From Liolophura sinensis (taxonomy: Eukaryota; Mollusca; Polyplacophora; Chitonida; Chitonidae), in NCBI RefSeq assembly GCF_032854445.1, contig NC_088302.1, forward strand, positions 46,908,521 through 46,972,520: a stretch of 64,000 nt of DNA, given 5' to 3'. The notes beneath the pieces were generated by a model. It was not told where the DNA came from. It searched no databases and worked only from the letters and a program-made list of their open reading frames with translations. The position numbers and the translations under genes were made by a program. Positions 1 through 12,485 of the stretch are shown here, piece by piece. Numbering within the stretch: position 1 is the first letter of the stretch; every line of letters begins with the position of its first letter.

Positions 1-1560
1 CAAAAGTTCACATGTGACATACACATCCATGTAGGCACACCATACATGGTGAAGAAATCTGGCCTTCACCCAAGACTAGACTGTGCCATCGGCCACAAGG
101 ACGTCATCAACCACATCATCAACCACTTACTGTCACCAAGGCCACACACGCAATAAGAGTGAAGGAATATACAAATTCCCTGTCCTAGGTCGGTTTCCAA
201 CGTGAATTTCATGTGTCTAAATTCAGCACCTCATGGTTCAAACCTGAGTTGAGATTTGTGCCTGTATTTACACCATGTATATGTACATGTACATACCCTC
301 TGTTTCTTGTACTCAGCCATACAAGTGTCTTTCTCCTTTCCATCAGGAAGATCCTTTTAACAACAAAGACAAAAAAAATTGAGTATCTGTTTTGGCCTTA
401 TACCGGCATGATACAGGTTAGTTCAGACTGCGAGTCAGTACTTTAATGATGTCAGGCCTTTCACAATTCAATATAAATGGTTCTGGAGGATTTGTGCCCC
501 TAGAATTCCAACTGCTGGGCAAACCTTTACTATCACCCTAAATATAACCACTTTATGTAATCTTAGGTATGTGGTTAAGCCATTACTGTTATCAGCATAG
601 CAGCTATAGGTTGCAGTTTATGTAGCTGTTGTGTATGAATTGAATATATCCAAGTCAAAACTGAATGATGAAATTTCAATGGGAGTGAACTGAAAACATC
701 ACAGATTAACTGAACCACTTGACAGTTTTGCACTAATACATGTAAATACAAAGCTAAGAAACTCCAAACCATAATATTCATTTTCCACTCTCCATCCCAA
801 GGGAGCAATTTCATGAAAGGAAAAGACCTCTACAGATCGAAATAGGCATCACTAAATAGACTGCTTAAAACTATGCACAAATATACTTTCATTTATTTTT
901 TTAGATTTTTGTGAAAAGAGTTAAAGGCGCTCAAACATTTGAATTGTAAGGTGGGATTTATGGACCATACCATCAGAGGTTAGGAACTCTGACATCCCAG
1001 GAAGTGTATACTACTCTAATCATGAGTTGTTGGAATAACTTTTTTCACCTATGAGTAAAGGATTATTGAAAAAATGTTCCCAAAAATTCCTTCATTCTGG
1101 TGAACATCAGGAAAAAATGTGATGTAACATCAGAGTTCCTAGATACGGTTTGCATGGCTCATAAAGCCCTCCATACTATTCAAATATTTGAATGTCTTTC
1201 AATACTCTTACAAATATGTAAAAAATCATTAAAGTTTTTTTACGCATAGTTTTCAATAGTCTCTATGCTGAACCTTAATTCTTATTAGCTTTCTTTCACT
1301 TTAAATAATTTCAGGAGTTTTAAGCCTTAAATTGTATTCCAAATCGAAGTCTTATACATCTAAATGAAATCGATAACATTTCTATCATTGATTCACAGCT
1401 GTTGTACATGTACTACAAATTACAGAATTCAGCTACAAATGTTCTGTTTTGTAAAACAGATTGAATTTTTGGACTTGAGTCCAAAATGGCCACTTTATGA
1501 CAAGGGCCCCAGATCATTCCTTCCTCAACAGAAGTATATCTCTTGCTTAAGTGGCATTTA
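1..1560. other. Left edge, TDO2 intron 8 sequence
   Basis: AT-rich, with no TDO2 exon found. Bases 1-260 contain scattered segments (acatgtgacatacacatcc, cggtttccaacgtg, caaacctgagttgagatttg) reminiscent of the diverged SINE-like repeat at 7.5-7.9 kb. Nothing else stands out. Confidence 0.5.
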
Positions 1561-1561
1561 G

Positions 1562-3130
1562 AAGTCGGTGAGGAGATACACTGGACAAGGCATTCTTATG
1601 GATGTACAACTTCTTGGTTTATTTAACACAACGTTTCAATGCAGATACTAGCATCGTTATCAAGTGAATGACATCAAAATTACTACTGCGCTTATATATA
1701 GCAAGAGAAGCAAATGTCAACAGATAAAACAAAAAGAGGGTAAACAGTCCTCCTGGGGTGGGTGTTGGGGTACTGACTAGGCTCGGTGGGATTCCTGAGC
1801 GGTTTGGAGGATTAGCAGATCATAAGCTGAGGGGAGGTAGATGCCGTGATCTCTGTTCAAGCTGGGCTTTAATCTCTTAATCTGGATGGCTTCCTGTAGT
1901 TTTCGTTTCTTCCAATGGGGCTGATTCATGTTCAGTGTCCTGACTGTATTCCAGTTGATGTTGTGGGATGGGTTTTCATGTATGTGGTCAGATATGGCAG
2001 ATTTGGAGTCAAGTTTCTGTACTGATGATTGGTGTTCTTTAATTCTGGTTTGAAGCGGTCTGCCTGTTTCACCTATGTAGGAGTTGTTGCAACTGCATTT
2101 TAATTGGTAGACAACTCCTTTGGGTGGTTGGGGTTTGGTTGGTGTCTTCTTTCCTGTGGCATGTAGGTGGGTCTTTAGTGTGGTCAGGCTTCTGAAGACT
2201 GTTTCTATTCCAGTTGACTGTTTTATTAGGCGGGCTATTTTGTGGCTGGTTGGACCAATGTAGGGGAGGTTGATTCGTATACCGGGGCCTTCCACGTGGA
2301 CTCTAGGCTGTTGATTGAGTTCACGTTGCGAGTACTTCTGGATGGTTTTATTTACTTGGTCTGCTGGGTATCCATTCAGTACTCGCAACGTGAACTCAAT
2401 CCACAGCCTAGAGTCCACGTGGAAGGCCCCGGTATACGAATCAACCTCCCCTACATTGGTCCAACCAGCCACAAAATAGCCCGCCTAATAAAACAGTCAA
2501 CTGGAATAGAAACAGTCTTCAGAAGCCTGACCACACTAAAGACCCACCTACATGCCACAGGAAAGAAGACACCAACCAAACCCCAACCACCCAAAGGAGT
2601 TGTCTACCAATTAAAATGCAGTTGCAACAACTCCTACATAGGTGAAACAGGCAGACCGCTTCAAACCAGAATTAAAGAACACCAATCATCAGTACAGAAA
2701 CTTGACTCCAAATCTGCCATATCTGACCACATACATGAAAACCCATCCCACAACATCAACTGGAATACAGTCAGGACACTGAACATGAATCAGCCCCATT
2801 GGAAGAAACGAAAACTACAGGAAGCCATCCAGATTAAGAGATTAAAGCCCAGCTTGAACAGAGATCACGGCATCTACCTCCCCTCAGCTTATGATCTGCT
2901 AATCCTCCAAACCGCTCAGGAATCCCACCGAGCCTAGTCAGTACCCCAACACCCACCCCAGGAAGACTGTTTACCCTCTTTTTGTTTTATCTGTTGACAT
3001 TTGCTTCTCTTGCTATATATAAGCGCAGTAGTAATTTTGATGTCATTCACTTGATAACGATGCTAGTATCTGCATCGAAACGTTGTGTTAAATAAACCAA
3101 GAAGTTGTACATCCATAAGAATGCCTTGTC
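1562..3130. mobile_element. Head-to-head pair of truncated Penelope-like retroelement copies (GIY-YIG)
   Basis: Two nearly identical copies face each other. The left copy reads on the minus strand (open frame 2472-1777); the right reads on the plus strand (to 2937). Each encodes the C-terminal end of a Penelope-type polyprotein: the end of the reverse transcriptase (NGYPADQVNKTIQ in the left copy only), then a GIY-YIG endonuclease with GVVYQLKCSCNNSYIGETGR, LQTRIKEHQ and KPSLNRDHGIYLP. Arms of about 770 bases pair around a 41-base loop (2337-2377). The 3' tails point outward. A 14-base direct repeat, cagaagtatatctc, flanks the unit (1529-1542 and 3131-3144) and looks like a target-site duplication. 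It lies in TDO2 intron 8, about 30 bases from the exon 8 donor. No complete reverse transcriptase is present, so it is non-autonomous. Confidence 0.85.
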
Positions 3131-3159
3131 CAGAAGTATATCTCACAAGTATATCTTAC

Positions 3160-6100
3160 CTCAGCAGGTTCCAGTAAGGTATCCCTTAACCACCTGTCAG
3201 AAGCATCAGCAAACTTTCCCCAGAAATTGTAGCCTCCAGATTCCAGGCCGGGTGTTCTCTCCAACCAACGCTAATACAGGTGAAACATAGGGCCATGTTA
3301 GTAAGTCAGGTATACCATTATCATTACAGGTGAAACAATGACTGACGATAATAAGTCAGGTATACCATTATCATTACAGGTGAAACAATGAGTGATGATA
3401 ATAAAGTCAGGCATGCCATTATCATTATAGGTGAAACAATGGGTGATGATAATAAGTCAAGCATACCATTATCATTACAGGTGCAACAATGAGTGATGTT
3501 AATGAAGTCAGGTATACCATTATCATTATAGGTGCGAGAATGGGTGATGTTAATTAAGTCTGGGATACCATTATCATTATAGGTTAAACATAGGGTGACG
3601 TTAATGAAGTCAGGCATACCATTATAAATTAAAGGTGAAAGGTAGGGTGACGTTAATGAAGTGAGCTATACCATTATGATTTATAAAAGCAATGTGCACC
3701 TCCAAATGTTAAGGATTTCATACCAAATCATGTAAAAATATGTAATAAATAGTATAAATGAGTATCTAGACAATTGCTCTTTGACAACTGTGCAACTGAA
3801 GCAGAATTTTAAATTACAATGACAGTATGCTACAAATGTAAAAATGAACAGCAATGTAGGTGAATCTTCCAAAAAAAATGCCTTCAAGAAATAAGCATGG
3901 ATCTCCTTCAGTTGAAATCTTACAGCCAAGCCAATGTTTTGATTCGACAAAGAAACCACACAAAACAGAAAACATCCAAATGATAAAAATTGACTAAAAC
4001 CTAAATTCTTTCAACAATCCTTTCAATGACTTTAGTTTACAAACAAACTATTCCTTCTATAATTTAGCTGACACCAATAATAATCACACCCACCACAGAC
4101 ATTCCAATTCAAACTTGTTCTCTTTTCTACAATTCACAGGCAAAATGTTGAGGTTAACAAATAACCAGTTTTTTTATTGACTGATGTTGTATTTTGACTG
4201 GCAGTTGCAGTCAGTCAGATTATTTTGATTGACAATGGCAATGGGTCGATTATAAAATCATTTTAGCTGCAGGCTATGACCAAGACTTACCTGTACTAAG
4301 TCTAGCAGAGATGGGGACTTAATGGAGTCTTCTAGTTTGGAGATTGAGTCTGAGTCTCTGAACACCTGACAGTAGTGCTCCTGATTGTACTTCACACGGT
4401 TCTCCTGGGAGAAAAAGGGGAAAGAGATGACAGATCAAGATAAACATCAACAAAATGTCAACAGTTCTCCTGAGGAACAAAAGGAAACAAGTGTCAGCAT
4501 ATCCTACAGTTCTACTGGGGAAAGAGGAGAAAGATAAAGAGACTCTGAAGAGTCATTAGATCCTAAAGCACACAATTCTCCTTGGGAAAGAGGAGACAGA
4601 TCAACAATGACAGATAATGAAGTGTCATTAGATCCTAAAGCACACAATTCTCCTTGGGAAAGAGGAGACAGATCAACAATGACAGACAATGAAGTGTCAT
4701 TAGATCCTAAAGCACACAATTCTCCTTGGGAAAGAGGAGACAGATCAACAATGACAGACAATGAAGTGTCATTAGATCCTAAAGCACACAATTCTCCTTG
4801 GGAAAGAGGAGACAGATCAACAATGACAGACAATGAAGTGTCATTAGATCCTAAAGCACACAATTCTCCTTGGGAAAGAGGAGACAGATCAACAATGACA
4901 GACAATGAAGTGTCATTAGATCCTAAAGCACATAATTCTCCTTGGGAAAGAGGAGACAGATCAACAATGACAGACAATGAAGTGTCATTAGATCCTAAAG
5001 CACATGATTCTCCTTGGGAAAGAGGAGACAGATCAACAATGACAGACAATGAAGTGGCATTAGATCCTAAAGCACACAATTCTCCTTGGGAAAGAGGAGA
5101 CAGATCAACAATGACAGACAATGAAGTGTCATTAGATCCTAAAGCACACAATTCTCCTTGGGAAAGAGGAGACAGATCAACAATGACAGACAATGAAGTG
5201 TCATTAGATCCTAAAGCACACGATTCTCCTTGGGAAAGAGGAGACAGATCAACAATGACAGACAATGAAGTGTCATTAGATCCTAAAGCACACAATTCTC
5301 CTTGGGAAAGAGGAGACAGATCAACAATGACAGACAATGAAGTGTCATTAGATCCTAAAGCACACAATTCTCCTTGGGAAAGAGGAGACAGATCAACAAT
5401 GACAGACAATGAAGTGTCATTAGATCCTAAAGCACACAATTCTCCTTGGGAAAGAGGAGACAGATCAACAATGACAGACAAGGAAGTGTCATTAGATCCT
5501 AAAGCACACAATTCTCCTTGGGAAAGAGGAGACAGATCAACAATGACAGACAATGAAGTGTCATTAGATCCTAAAGCACACAATTCTCCTTGGGAAAGAG
5601 GAGACAGATCAACAATGACAGACAATGAAGTGTCATTAGATCCTAAAGCACACAATTCTCCTTGGGAAAGAGGAGACAGATCAACAATGACAGACAATGA
5701 AGTGTCATTAGATCCTAAAGCACATAATTCTCCTTGGGAAAGAGGAGACAGATCAACAATGACAGACAATGAAGTGTCATTAGATCCTAAAGCACATAAT
5801 TCTCCTTGGGAAAGAGGAGACAGATCAACAATGACAGACAATGAAGTGTCATTAGATCCTAAAGCACACAATTCTCCTTGGGAAAGAGGAGACAGATCAA
5901 CAATGACAGACAATGAAGTGTCATTAGATCCTAAAGCACACAATTCTCCTTGGGAAAGAGGAGACAGATCAACAATGACAGACAATGAAGTGTCATTAGA
6001 TCCTAAAGCACATAATTCTCCTTGGGAAAGAGGAGACAGATCAACAATGACAGACAATGAAGTGTCATTAGATCCTAAATCATTTAGTTCTCTTATAAAC

Positions 6101-9100
6101 GAAAGGAGGGAAAGAGAGGACAGATTACCGTGAACATCTAGACCCTAAATCATAGGATGAAAGAGGAGATCAAGATACACATCGACATACACTAAAAAGT
6201 CAATAGATCCTAAACAACACATTTCATGTGTAACATGTTGTTGTCTTCATTTTCTAAATCACAGTTTCCATGGGAAAGAGAAGACAAACACTCAGCAGAC
6301 AAACTTTGCAAGTTGATTTTATATCATTTCTGAAATCGCTAGGGCTTGGTTGGTTAGCATGTTAGCGCAGCGTAATGACCCAGGAGCCTCCCTGGTCACC
6401 CTGGGCTGTGCCTGGTTTCCTCCCCCCATAATGCTGGCTGCCGTCGAATACGTGAAATATTCTTGAGCATGGTGTAAAACACCAATCAAATAAATAAATA
6501 AATTAAATCACTGCTTTTAACACATCAACCAAAAAATACAAACGCATAGGAGAAAGATAGATGGATTTACAGTCAGATACATACACATAAAAGTTTTCAT
6601 GGACACAAGTTGTAATACATAAAAAGGGGCAATCATGGTATAAATGACAGATCATAAAGTCACTCACCGGTATGACTCCAAATTTATTCTCCAGCAATCT
6701 AAACTGTAGACTCTGAAATCCAGAGGCACTGGAGAGATTTGCCCTACAAAGGGGATGAAAGGTTTACTGATGGTATTGTGACTTCAATTTTGACACTGTC
6801 TTACAGCTATTATATTAAACACAGTGTACACATTGATTTCAATAATGGGATACATGTGTATTTTAACTGCTCAACCTTCGGTCTCTGGGTTCATGTACAT
6901 GTTACAACCCACCTGGATCAGACAGCTGTAATATTGCAGGTAAAAAAAGGTTTGTAAGGTTAGGCACTCAAGGGTGGGGGTGCAGTAGTCTTCTTCCCCA
7001 ATGAAATTGAATGCTTTGATGTTCACTGATGATGCATACCAAACATATGAATAATTATTTCCCCTTACATGCAGGTGTGATATATAAAACTATCTCAACA
7101 TAAACCCATAACCCAGCAATAACTAATATGCAAGGAACCACTGTTACCTGAAGTCAATAAAATCTAGTGGTGTCATGCTTTCCAGTATGTGAAACTGATC
7201 AACCAGCAACTGAAAATATACAGAATTTAAACATGAGAATGTGGCGTACGTGCAAACAATGTGGCCAGCTCAAGCATTCCTGCTAGCCCCTGACCATACT
7301 AGACATGCCAGATGTAGCTATCAGTTATGGATGAGGTGTGTCAGTTAGCTATGGAGGTCCGGTGATTTTCCTTGAGCTCCTCCCAGTTTCCTCCACCCTA
7401 ACACTTGACCACCATAATATTTTTCGTATAGCATAAAAAGGCAATCAAACAACTACACCATAATATCGTACTACTCATTGTCTCCCAACAACAAACACAT
7501 ATGCTGGTACCCAGAATTTTCTAACATCTTTTATTTTATTTTTATTTATTTCTTTATTTATTTGAGTGTTGCTTAACACCATACACCAGACTTCTTCACA
7601 TCAATATGATGGCAATCAGCTTTATTGGTGGTGGAAACTGGAATGTCCTGGGTAAACCACCAGTCTTTGGCAAGTTACTGATGGACAGATACAGGTACAG
7701 ACAGAGAGACTGTAAGCCGTTTTTGTCACCGACAGTTTTGTCACCTAGGCTGGACAAGCAGTGAGAGCAGAAGAATTTACAAACTCTCTGTATAAAGTTG
7801 GGTTTGAACTTGCACCTGATGTGTTTAGCAATGTACTGAATATTCAGTGTGTGACACAGATGGTGTGCATTGTGTAAACCAAGGAGGCCTCCGATGAATC
7901 ATGCTAACAAGAATTTTATTTCTAAGGCAATTACCTTCATGATTAAAACCACGCGTCCCAATCTATTGATCATCAGCAAAGTTTTGGACTCATCTAAATT
8001 CTGCAAGACAACAAAAGAACATGTTAGGTTATTACAACGCCCATAAATTCTATGACAACCTTTGTGAATGGCAATCACAATGCTCTTTCTCTGTGTGTTA
8101 AGAATCCAAAAATATTTAAATGCAATATTTCATTACAAAAAGGTAAATCTGTCAAGTTTCTTTGCCTTATATCCAAATGATTAATAATACAGCTTTGAAG
8201 AATGTTGAAGCAAAATGCCACTCTGTTTTTTAACCATTCAGAATTCTTGATATGGGAGGTGGGATTTGTATCAGGAGTGCTTTTTAGTGCTCCTTTTCCC
8301 ACTCTCAAATTAGCACTCATATAATAAATTTTTAATATCTAAGGCAAAAAAGGGAAACACTATCCACAATAGCTCAATACATGCAAAAAATTCAATTTGC
8401 CAATACTCTTGTGATTTCCAAAACTAGGATAATATTCACCACGGTGAAAAATATAGTTAATTTATAACACAAATTGTAGTCGAAATCATATCATTACTGT
8501 AGAGAAAAATTTAGTAAAGAATTAACATGACATCACAAGGGAAGATTTTTCTACAGGATTAATACACACGTACATGTTGATGTACAACCAGGCCATCCCT
8601 TAGGAAAAGTTTTCAATAACTGATAATATGGAATGTTTTTTCCATGTTACTGTACTTACAGCTGTCATGAAGATCTCTCTTACAGAGTCAATCTCGTACA
8701 GAATTTGCTTGAACCAAAGCTCATAGGCTAAAAAAGTGAAAATACATGGACTAAAGACTTATTATGATCACTGGGTGCATTTTGTACAAGCAATACAAGC
8801 TTGAAATATGTACTATCACCACTGATATACTTTTGCAAAGAGCTTTTCCAAGTAACTCATACATGACAAATTTACAACAGAAACAAAACAGAGTCTGAAT
8901 GAAAAGTTTGTTCATTAAATGATGACAAATAATTACAAAAAGATTTATTTATTTATTTGATTGGTGGCCAACATTACGTTGGAAGGAAACATGACCAGAG
9001 CCCGGGCAAAACCAAAACCATATGTAAGTTGCTGATAGACAGTGACGTTTATAAACCTTAAGTATTTTGGTACATGTTTTATCCAATCTATTAAAGAGCC

Positions 9101-12034
9101 AATTAATCGTTGAAGTTCTTGTCAACTCTAGCTAATTCGTCATTATGGTTCATTTATTTATACATGAATGTTTATTTATCTGATTGGTGTCTTATGCTGT
9201 ACTTAAGAATATTTCACTTGCCTAACAAACCCATCACAATGGTAATTAATGCTTTGTTTGTTTGCTAATTGTCTTTGGGGATTAAACATTTCTTTATACA
9301 TTGTTTCATCATTTAACTGAAGTCCCTCCTTACGGCAAGATTGTTCCAATGCAGAAACTATCATATTTACATCACTGCTTCAGTGAAGCACCATGCAGCA
9401 GACACTCAGCATGACACCCAATCCCATCATCATGACACTGAGCTGACCTGTTCTTAACCTATCTTGAGCACAATGCTACGATGCCACAAGTTCATTTAAA
9501 CGGTTGAACCGTTAACCCGAAGAGTCCTTCATGCTGTGAGTGACATGTTTTGAACTGGTTGTCAAGAATATTTCACAACTTTTCTGTTTTTCTGTACTTT
9601 TAGGCCACCCTTAAAAAAATGTTCGCTCCGCATAACCTGACCACGTCTGCAGTGAAAAATTAGTTTTTCTTTTCGATTTTGATTTTTGACTTACAGTTCA
9701 ATAACATTTTGCATTTCAAGAGAAATTACACTGGAAATATGAAAATGGACAGTTTTTCTAGAGAAAAACTCAATAAAACATTTGGGTGGGGCCTTTTTGG
9801 GTTGGAAGAAAGGGATATGTGAAATAAACATATTTTTAAAAATGAACAGATTTATTACACTTTTTTCTTGCATTACAATATTCTCATGATACTTTCATTA
9901 AAAGAAAAGACAACAAATAATACAACCAAGGCTATTTAGGAAGAGGGCTGAAAACACAAGTATACCTAACCAGTCACAGCCATTTTCTTCTGACATGCTT
10001 GGTAAATAAACTTTTAATCTGGAATTCCTATGAGGCCATGGCAAGTTCAGTGTTAGAGCAACTGAAAACACAATAATGCATCACTCCTACGCCTCAGACA
10101 TATAGTTCATTAAAAAGTAGGGCTCCGGGGGAAACAGCTACGTTCTTGGGTTCTGGATATAACTTGCATCTGATCAGTTATAACTGATAACATGGCCATC
10201 TTTTCAATTTTGTCTCAATGTGTGGAATATTGCTCACTTTGCACTGTGAGCAAAACTTTGTGTGAAATACTTTGATGATGCATACGTTCATTTAGTCTTC
10301 TGAAGTCTTCTCTTTTAACTTCATGTACATGCACTAGCTTGCCTACCTGGTCTGGCATGTCTGGCATGTTTTCTCAACATTAACCAAGATCTCCAACACC
10401 TTTATTTTTATACTGATGTTCCCTAGACAAAATATTTTTGCTATGTTAGTATGTAAACTGCATTTTTAAAAAATATTATAATAACTAGTTCGACTAAAAA
10501 AACCCCATTAAAGTGGAACTGTCAGCCTATCTTGTTGGCCGCAGAGTGCTGGTCAGGTGAAATCATGCCGTGAAGACCTGATGGGATTATGTATTGAGAA
10601 GCCCTGCAAATCATTGACAAATCCATGCATTAGGCCTATCCATTGTGTGCTTTTCCTGAGGCTGTCGTATGACTAAATCTGTAATTACCCCTACGTGTAC
10701 ACCTCTTAATTAGCACCCTGAAAACCATATACATATAGGTAAAACAGTTTTACGACAAACATTCAGAAAGATACCGGATACAGCATAGCAACTGAGTGAT
10801 ACAATGGCCGATTTTTGCTCACATACCCGCCACCATAAATTACACAAACATCTGGTTTGTCTGACACAAAATCGACATCCTTATAATTATGGTGTAATAA
10901 CCATGGTGCTGCTCTGGTCCATCGGCCTTTTATTTTCGTATGCATGGCTGAATTAGCAAGTCTCATTCGACTATGACTGAGTCTTCCATAATCAAAGGGT
11001 CGTTTTGATGAGATCTGGCACATATTTTCTCAGATTGTGGCTTTTTAGGCCATGTATGTAACATTACAGTACCCTGCATTGTGTAACTACAGTCGCAAAG
11101 CCAAACATGGGCTTGAAATTAGTTGTATAAGTATAGCGGTTGTCTCCTGTGGTTTGTGTTGTACACAGAGAAGCCTCACATGAATGCAGTGAATGTACCG
11201 CCGTGACATCACAACGTCAACTGTGGCTCGATCAATTAGTGGTGTAGATTTTCTCATGTTTGACCACCAAATTCTACCATTTTTCTTCCGTTTTAAACGA
11301 TCGGAATCTATTCAGGGAACATGAAAGCATCTATTTGCAGCTTGTAAGGTCCAGCACTGGGGTTCTACTTTAAGCTATCCCACAAATAATCAGAGAGTCA
11401 GCAGGCTTGCCACATAAACTGTGACAATTTAACTTCACATTTCTGATATGATATTTGTGTATTCCAGTCTTAATGAAACTATCTACATACTTTGTCTTAT
11501 ATCTATCTACATACCTTGATGGGTAACAATGAAGAGATGCTCATCATGAACATCACTTAGTGGCTGGATACAACCTAGCAAATCTGGAACCTACGTGGTT
11601 AAAAAGAAATATTTTTTATTTTCCAGATTTGTTTTCAATTGTTTACTTCCATTTGTTTTAAGTCTTGCACTTTTGAAAATGGTAAAATGGTAAAATACAT
11701 GCTCCATAAAAGTAAGTCTACATTAAACTTACAAATTATTTATGTACATTATTAGCAGTCATATAAATTTGAAATATACAGTGTACAAGTGTGCATGCAT
11801 GTAAAAGTGTCATGAGTTACAAATATTAAAGAAAATTAAGAATTAAGTTACATTGCCAAAATACCTTCCACTACACCACTGTGAAAACAGTTAACTTATG
11901 AATTTTGTCCCTATCATGTTAACACAAACATTACAAAGTTTGCCCTTACCTGTAAGTACTGACTGTAAGACTTTGGTTTGTTTTCCACCGGACACTTCTT
12001 AGCTTTTGCCTCCATGTTAACCTTCGGATATTAT
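3160..12034 (-). CDS. TDO2: Tryptophan 2,3-dioxygenase (5' part, eight coding exons; 3' end outside window)
   Basis: Haem dioxygenase that opens the indole ring of L-tryptophan to N-formylkynurenine, the first step of the cytosolic kynurenine pathway. Minus-strand coding exons, 5' to 3': 12015-11950, 11590-11515, 8727-8660, 8000-7935, 7209-7148, 6743-6668, 4404-4291, 3270-3160. All have GT-AG junctions and phases that join without a break, giving 213 residues. Family signatures visible: HDEHLFIVTHQ joined to AYELWFKQILYEIDSVREIF, then QFHILESMTPLDF, SASGFQSLQFRLLENK and RWLERTPGLE...YNFWGK. H46 corresponds to the substrate-contacting His76 of human TDO. The family is about 400 residues long, so the C-terminal half with the proximal haem histidine lies left of base 1; I found no further exon in 1-3159. 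The start is ATG at 12015, with a 3' splice site 19 bases upstream (12034/12035) implying a noncoding first exon that I could not place. Confidence 0.93.
3280..3680. repeat. Degenerate 55-60 bp tandem array beside TDO2 exon 8
   Basis: About seven degenerate units built on gtcaggtataccattatcat and tacaggtgaaacaatg. The first unit overlaps the intron sequence just upstream (transcript sense) of the TDO2 exon 8 acceptor, where ctaatacaggtgaaacatag resembles the unit. Open frames across it are a by-product of the repeat. Confidence 0.8.
4445..6133. repeat. 72-bp minisatellite, about 22 copies, in TDO2 intron 6
   Basis: Near-identical 72-base units run from about 4535 to 6130, with a degenerate leader from 4445. 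As 72 is divisible by three and the unit lacks stops, both strands show long open frames: plus strand repeats MTDNEVSLDPKAHNSPWERG..., minus strand repeats LSVIVDLSPLSQGELCALGS. The array lies wholly inside an intron of a well-defined gene, so I do not call it coding. Part of the unit (cacacaattctccttgggaaagaggagac, in pieces) is similar to the acceptor boundary of TDO2 exon 7 at 4390-4430 (cacacggttctcctgggag), suggesting the array grew from that splice site. Confidence 0.95.
6345..6512 (+). mobile_element. tRNA-derived SINE (family A) copy, 5' part shortened
   Basis: Contains ggttagcatgttagcgcagc, gacccaggagcctcc, cataatgctggctgccgtcg and the 3' end gtaaaacaccaatcaaataa followed by aataaat repeats, all shared with the full copies at 57.5 and 59.1 kb. 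Lies in TDO2 intron 6. Confidence 0.8.
7330..7460 (+). mobile_element. Degenerate SINE family A fragment
   Basis: Diverged copy recognisable by ttcctccaccctaac, ccaccataatattt and the tail caatcaaacaac. Lies in the TDO2 intron between exons 5 and 4. Confidence 0.5.
7540..7860 (-). repeat. Diverged SINE-like dispersed repeat
   Basis: Begins with (TTTAT)n then gagtgttgcttaacacc, and carries ggtggtggaaactggaatgtcc and gaacttgcacctgatgtg. This resembles 1-260 and the 29.8-30.0 kb stretch in opposite or shared orientation. It has the layout of the local SINEs (A-rich tail, accaatca-like end) but is too diverged to assign firmly. Confidence 0.4.
8940..9250 (-). repeat. Two truncated SINE family A 3' ends
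   Basis: The (ATTT)n-gattggtg end occurs at 8943-8970 followed by ggccaacattacgttggaagg, and again at 9168-9235 with ctgattggtgtcttatgctgtac and aagaatatttcactt. Both are minus-orientation 3' ends of family A, truncated. Lies in TDO2 intron 2. Confidence 0.55.
9966..10061 (-). other. Candidate in-frame cassette exon in TDO2 intron 2
   Basis: A 96-base stretch between a good acceptor (tgttttcag) and a donor (GTATAC) on the TDO2 strand. It enters and leaves in phase 1, exactly the phase of the flanking exons, and has no stop; it would add 32 residues beginning VALTLNLPWPHRN and ending CDWL. It would fall between the conserved THQ and AYELWF, splitting the active-site helix, so an included isoform would probably be inactive. 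Family members read directly across this junction, so the exon is not part of normal TDO. It may be chance. Confidence 0.25.
10512..11369. mobile_element. Possible TTAA-flanked non-autonomous DNA element
   Basis: Flanked by TTAA on both sides (10508-10511 and 11370-11373), with short inverted ends AGTGGAAC / AGTAGAAC. The 858-base interior has no convincing protein. The inverted ends match over only about ten bases, so this is weak. It sits in TDO2 intron 2. Confidence 0.25.
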
Positions 12035-12284
12035 CTGCAGGGATAAAAGTGAACAGCTGGTTACATAATACAGACTGACGCTGAGGTCACCTCAAGTTCA
12101 TAGAAGATCCAGTCTTGCTGTACAAATATACACAGGACTGGATACGCTAACAAAGTATTAGTTTCGACATGTAGGTCGAAGTGGATGACACCAAACGTTT
12201 TCACAGAATTACCTGCCCACAGTCTTACCATATCTATATAGACTGGTATATGCATGTATATAAGTTTTCCAGATGTAATTCTTC

Positions 12285-12485
12285 AACCTTTTCACATCTT
12301 TGCAATGTGTTCATTCAATGTCTGAAGGCATCATTCTGTGTTGACTGATAAAATTATACTTTTGTGAAGCCCTGAAAGTTGACCAACCCAACCAATGAAC
12401 ATTTACTTTTGTCTCCAATTAAGAATGTGCACAAACTGCACCAAGAGTTGCTCTTTCATGTATGAAAGGCTTGAGGAATTAGAGT
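12285..12485. repeat. Dispersed repeat family Y, copy 1
   Basis: Shares an ordered series of segments with 18448-18640: ttttcacat, gtgttcattcaatgtctgaaag-like, attatacttttgtgaagccctga, and the end tgaaaggcttgaggaattag. Not classified; no ends or coding capacity seen. Confidence 0.6.

Noticed and set aside
4504-6133. Long open frames on both strands (over 500 codons) through the 72-bp repeat
   Set aside because: They are produced by a stop-free unit whose length is a multiple of three, and lie inside a TDO2 intron. No flanking exon structure supports translation.
10512-11369. Second piggyBac-like TTAA element as a firm call
   Set aside because: Inverted ends agree over only about ten bases; kept as a low-confidence feature and not as a finding.
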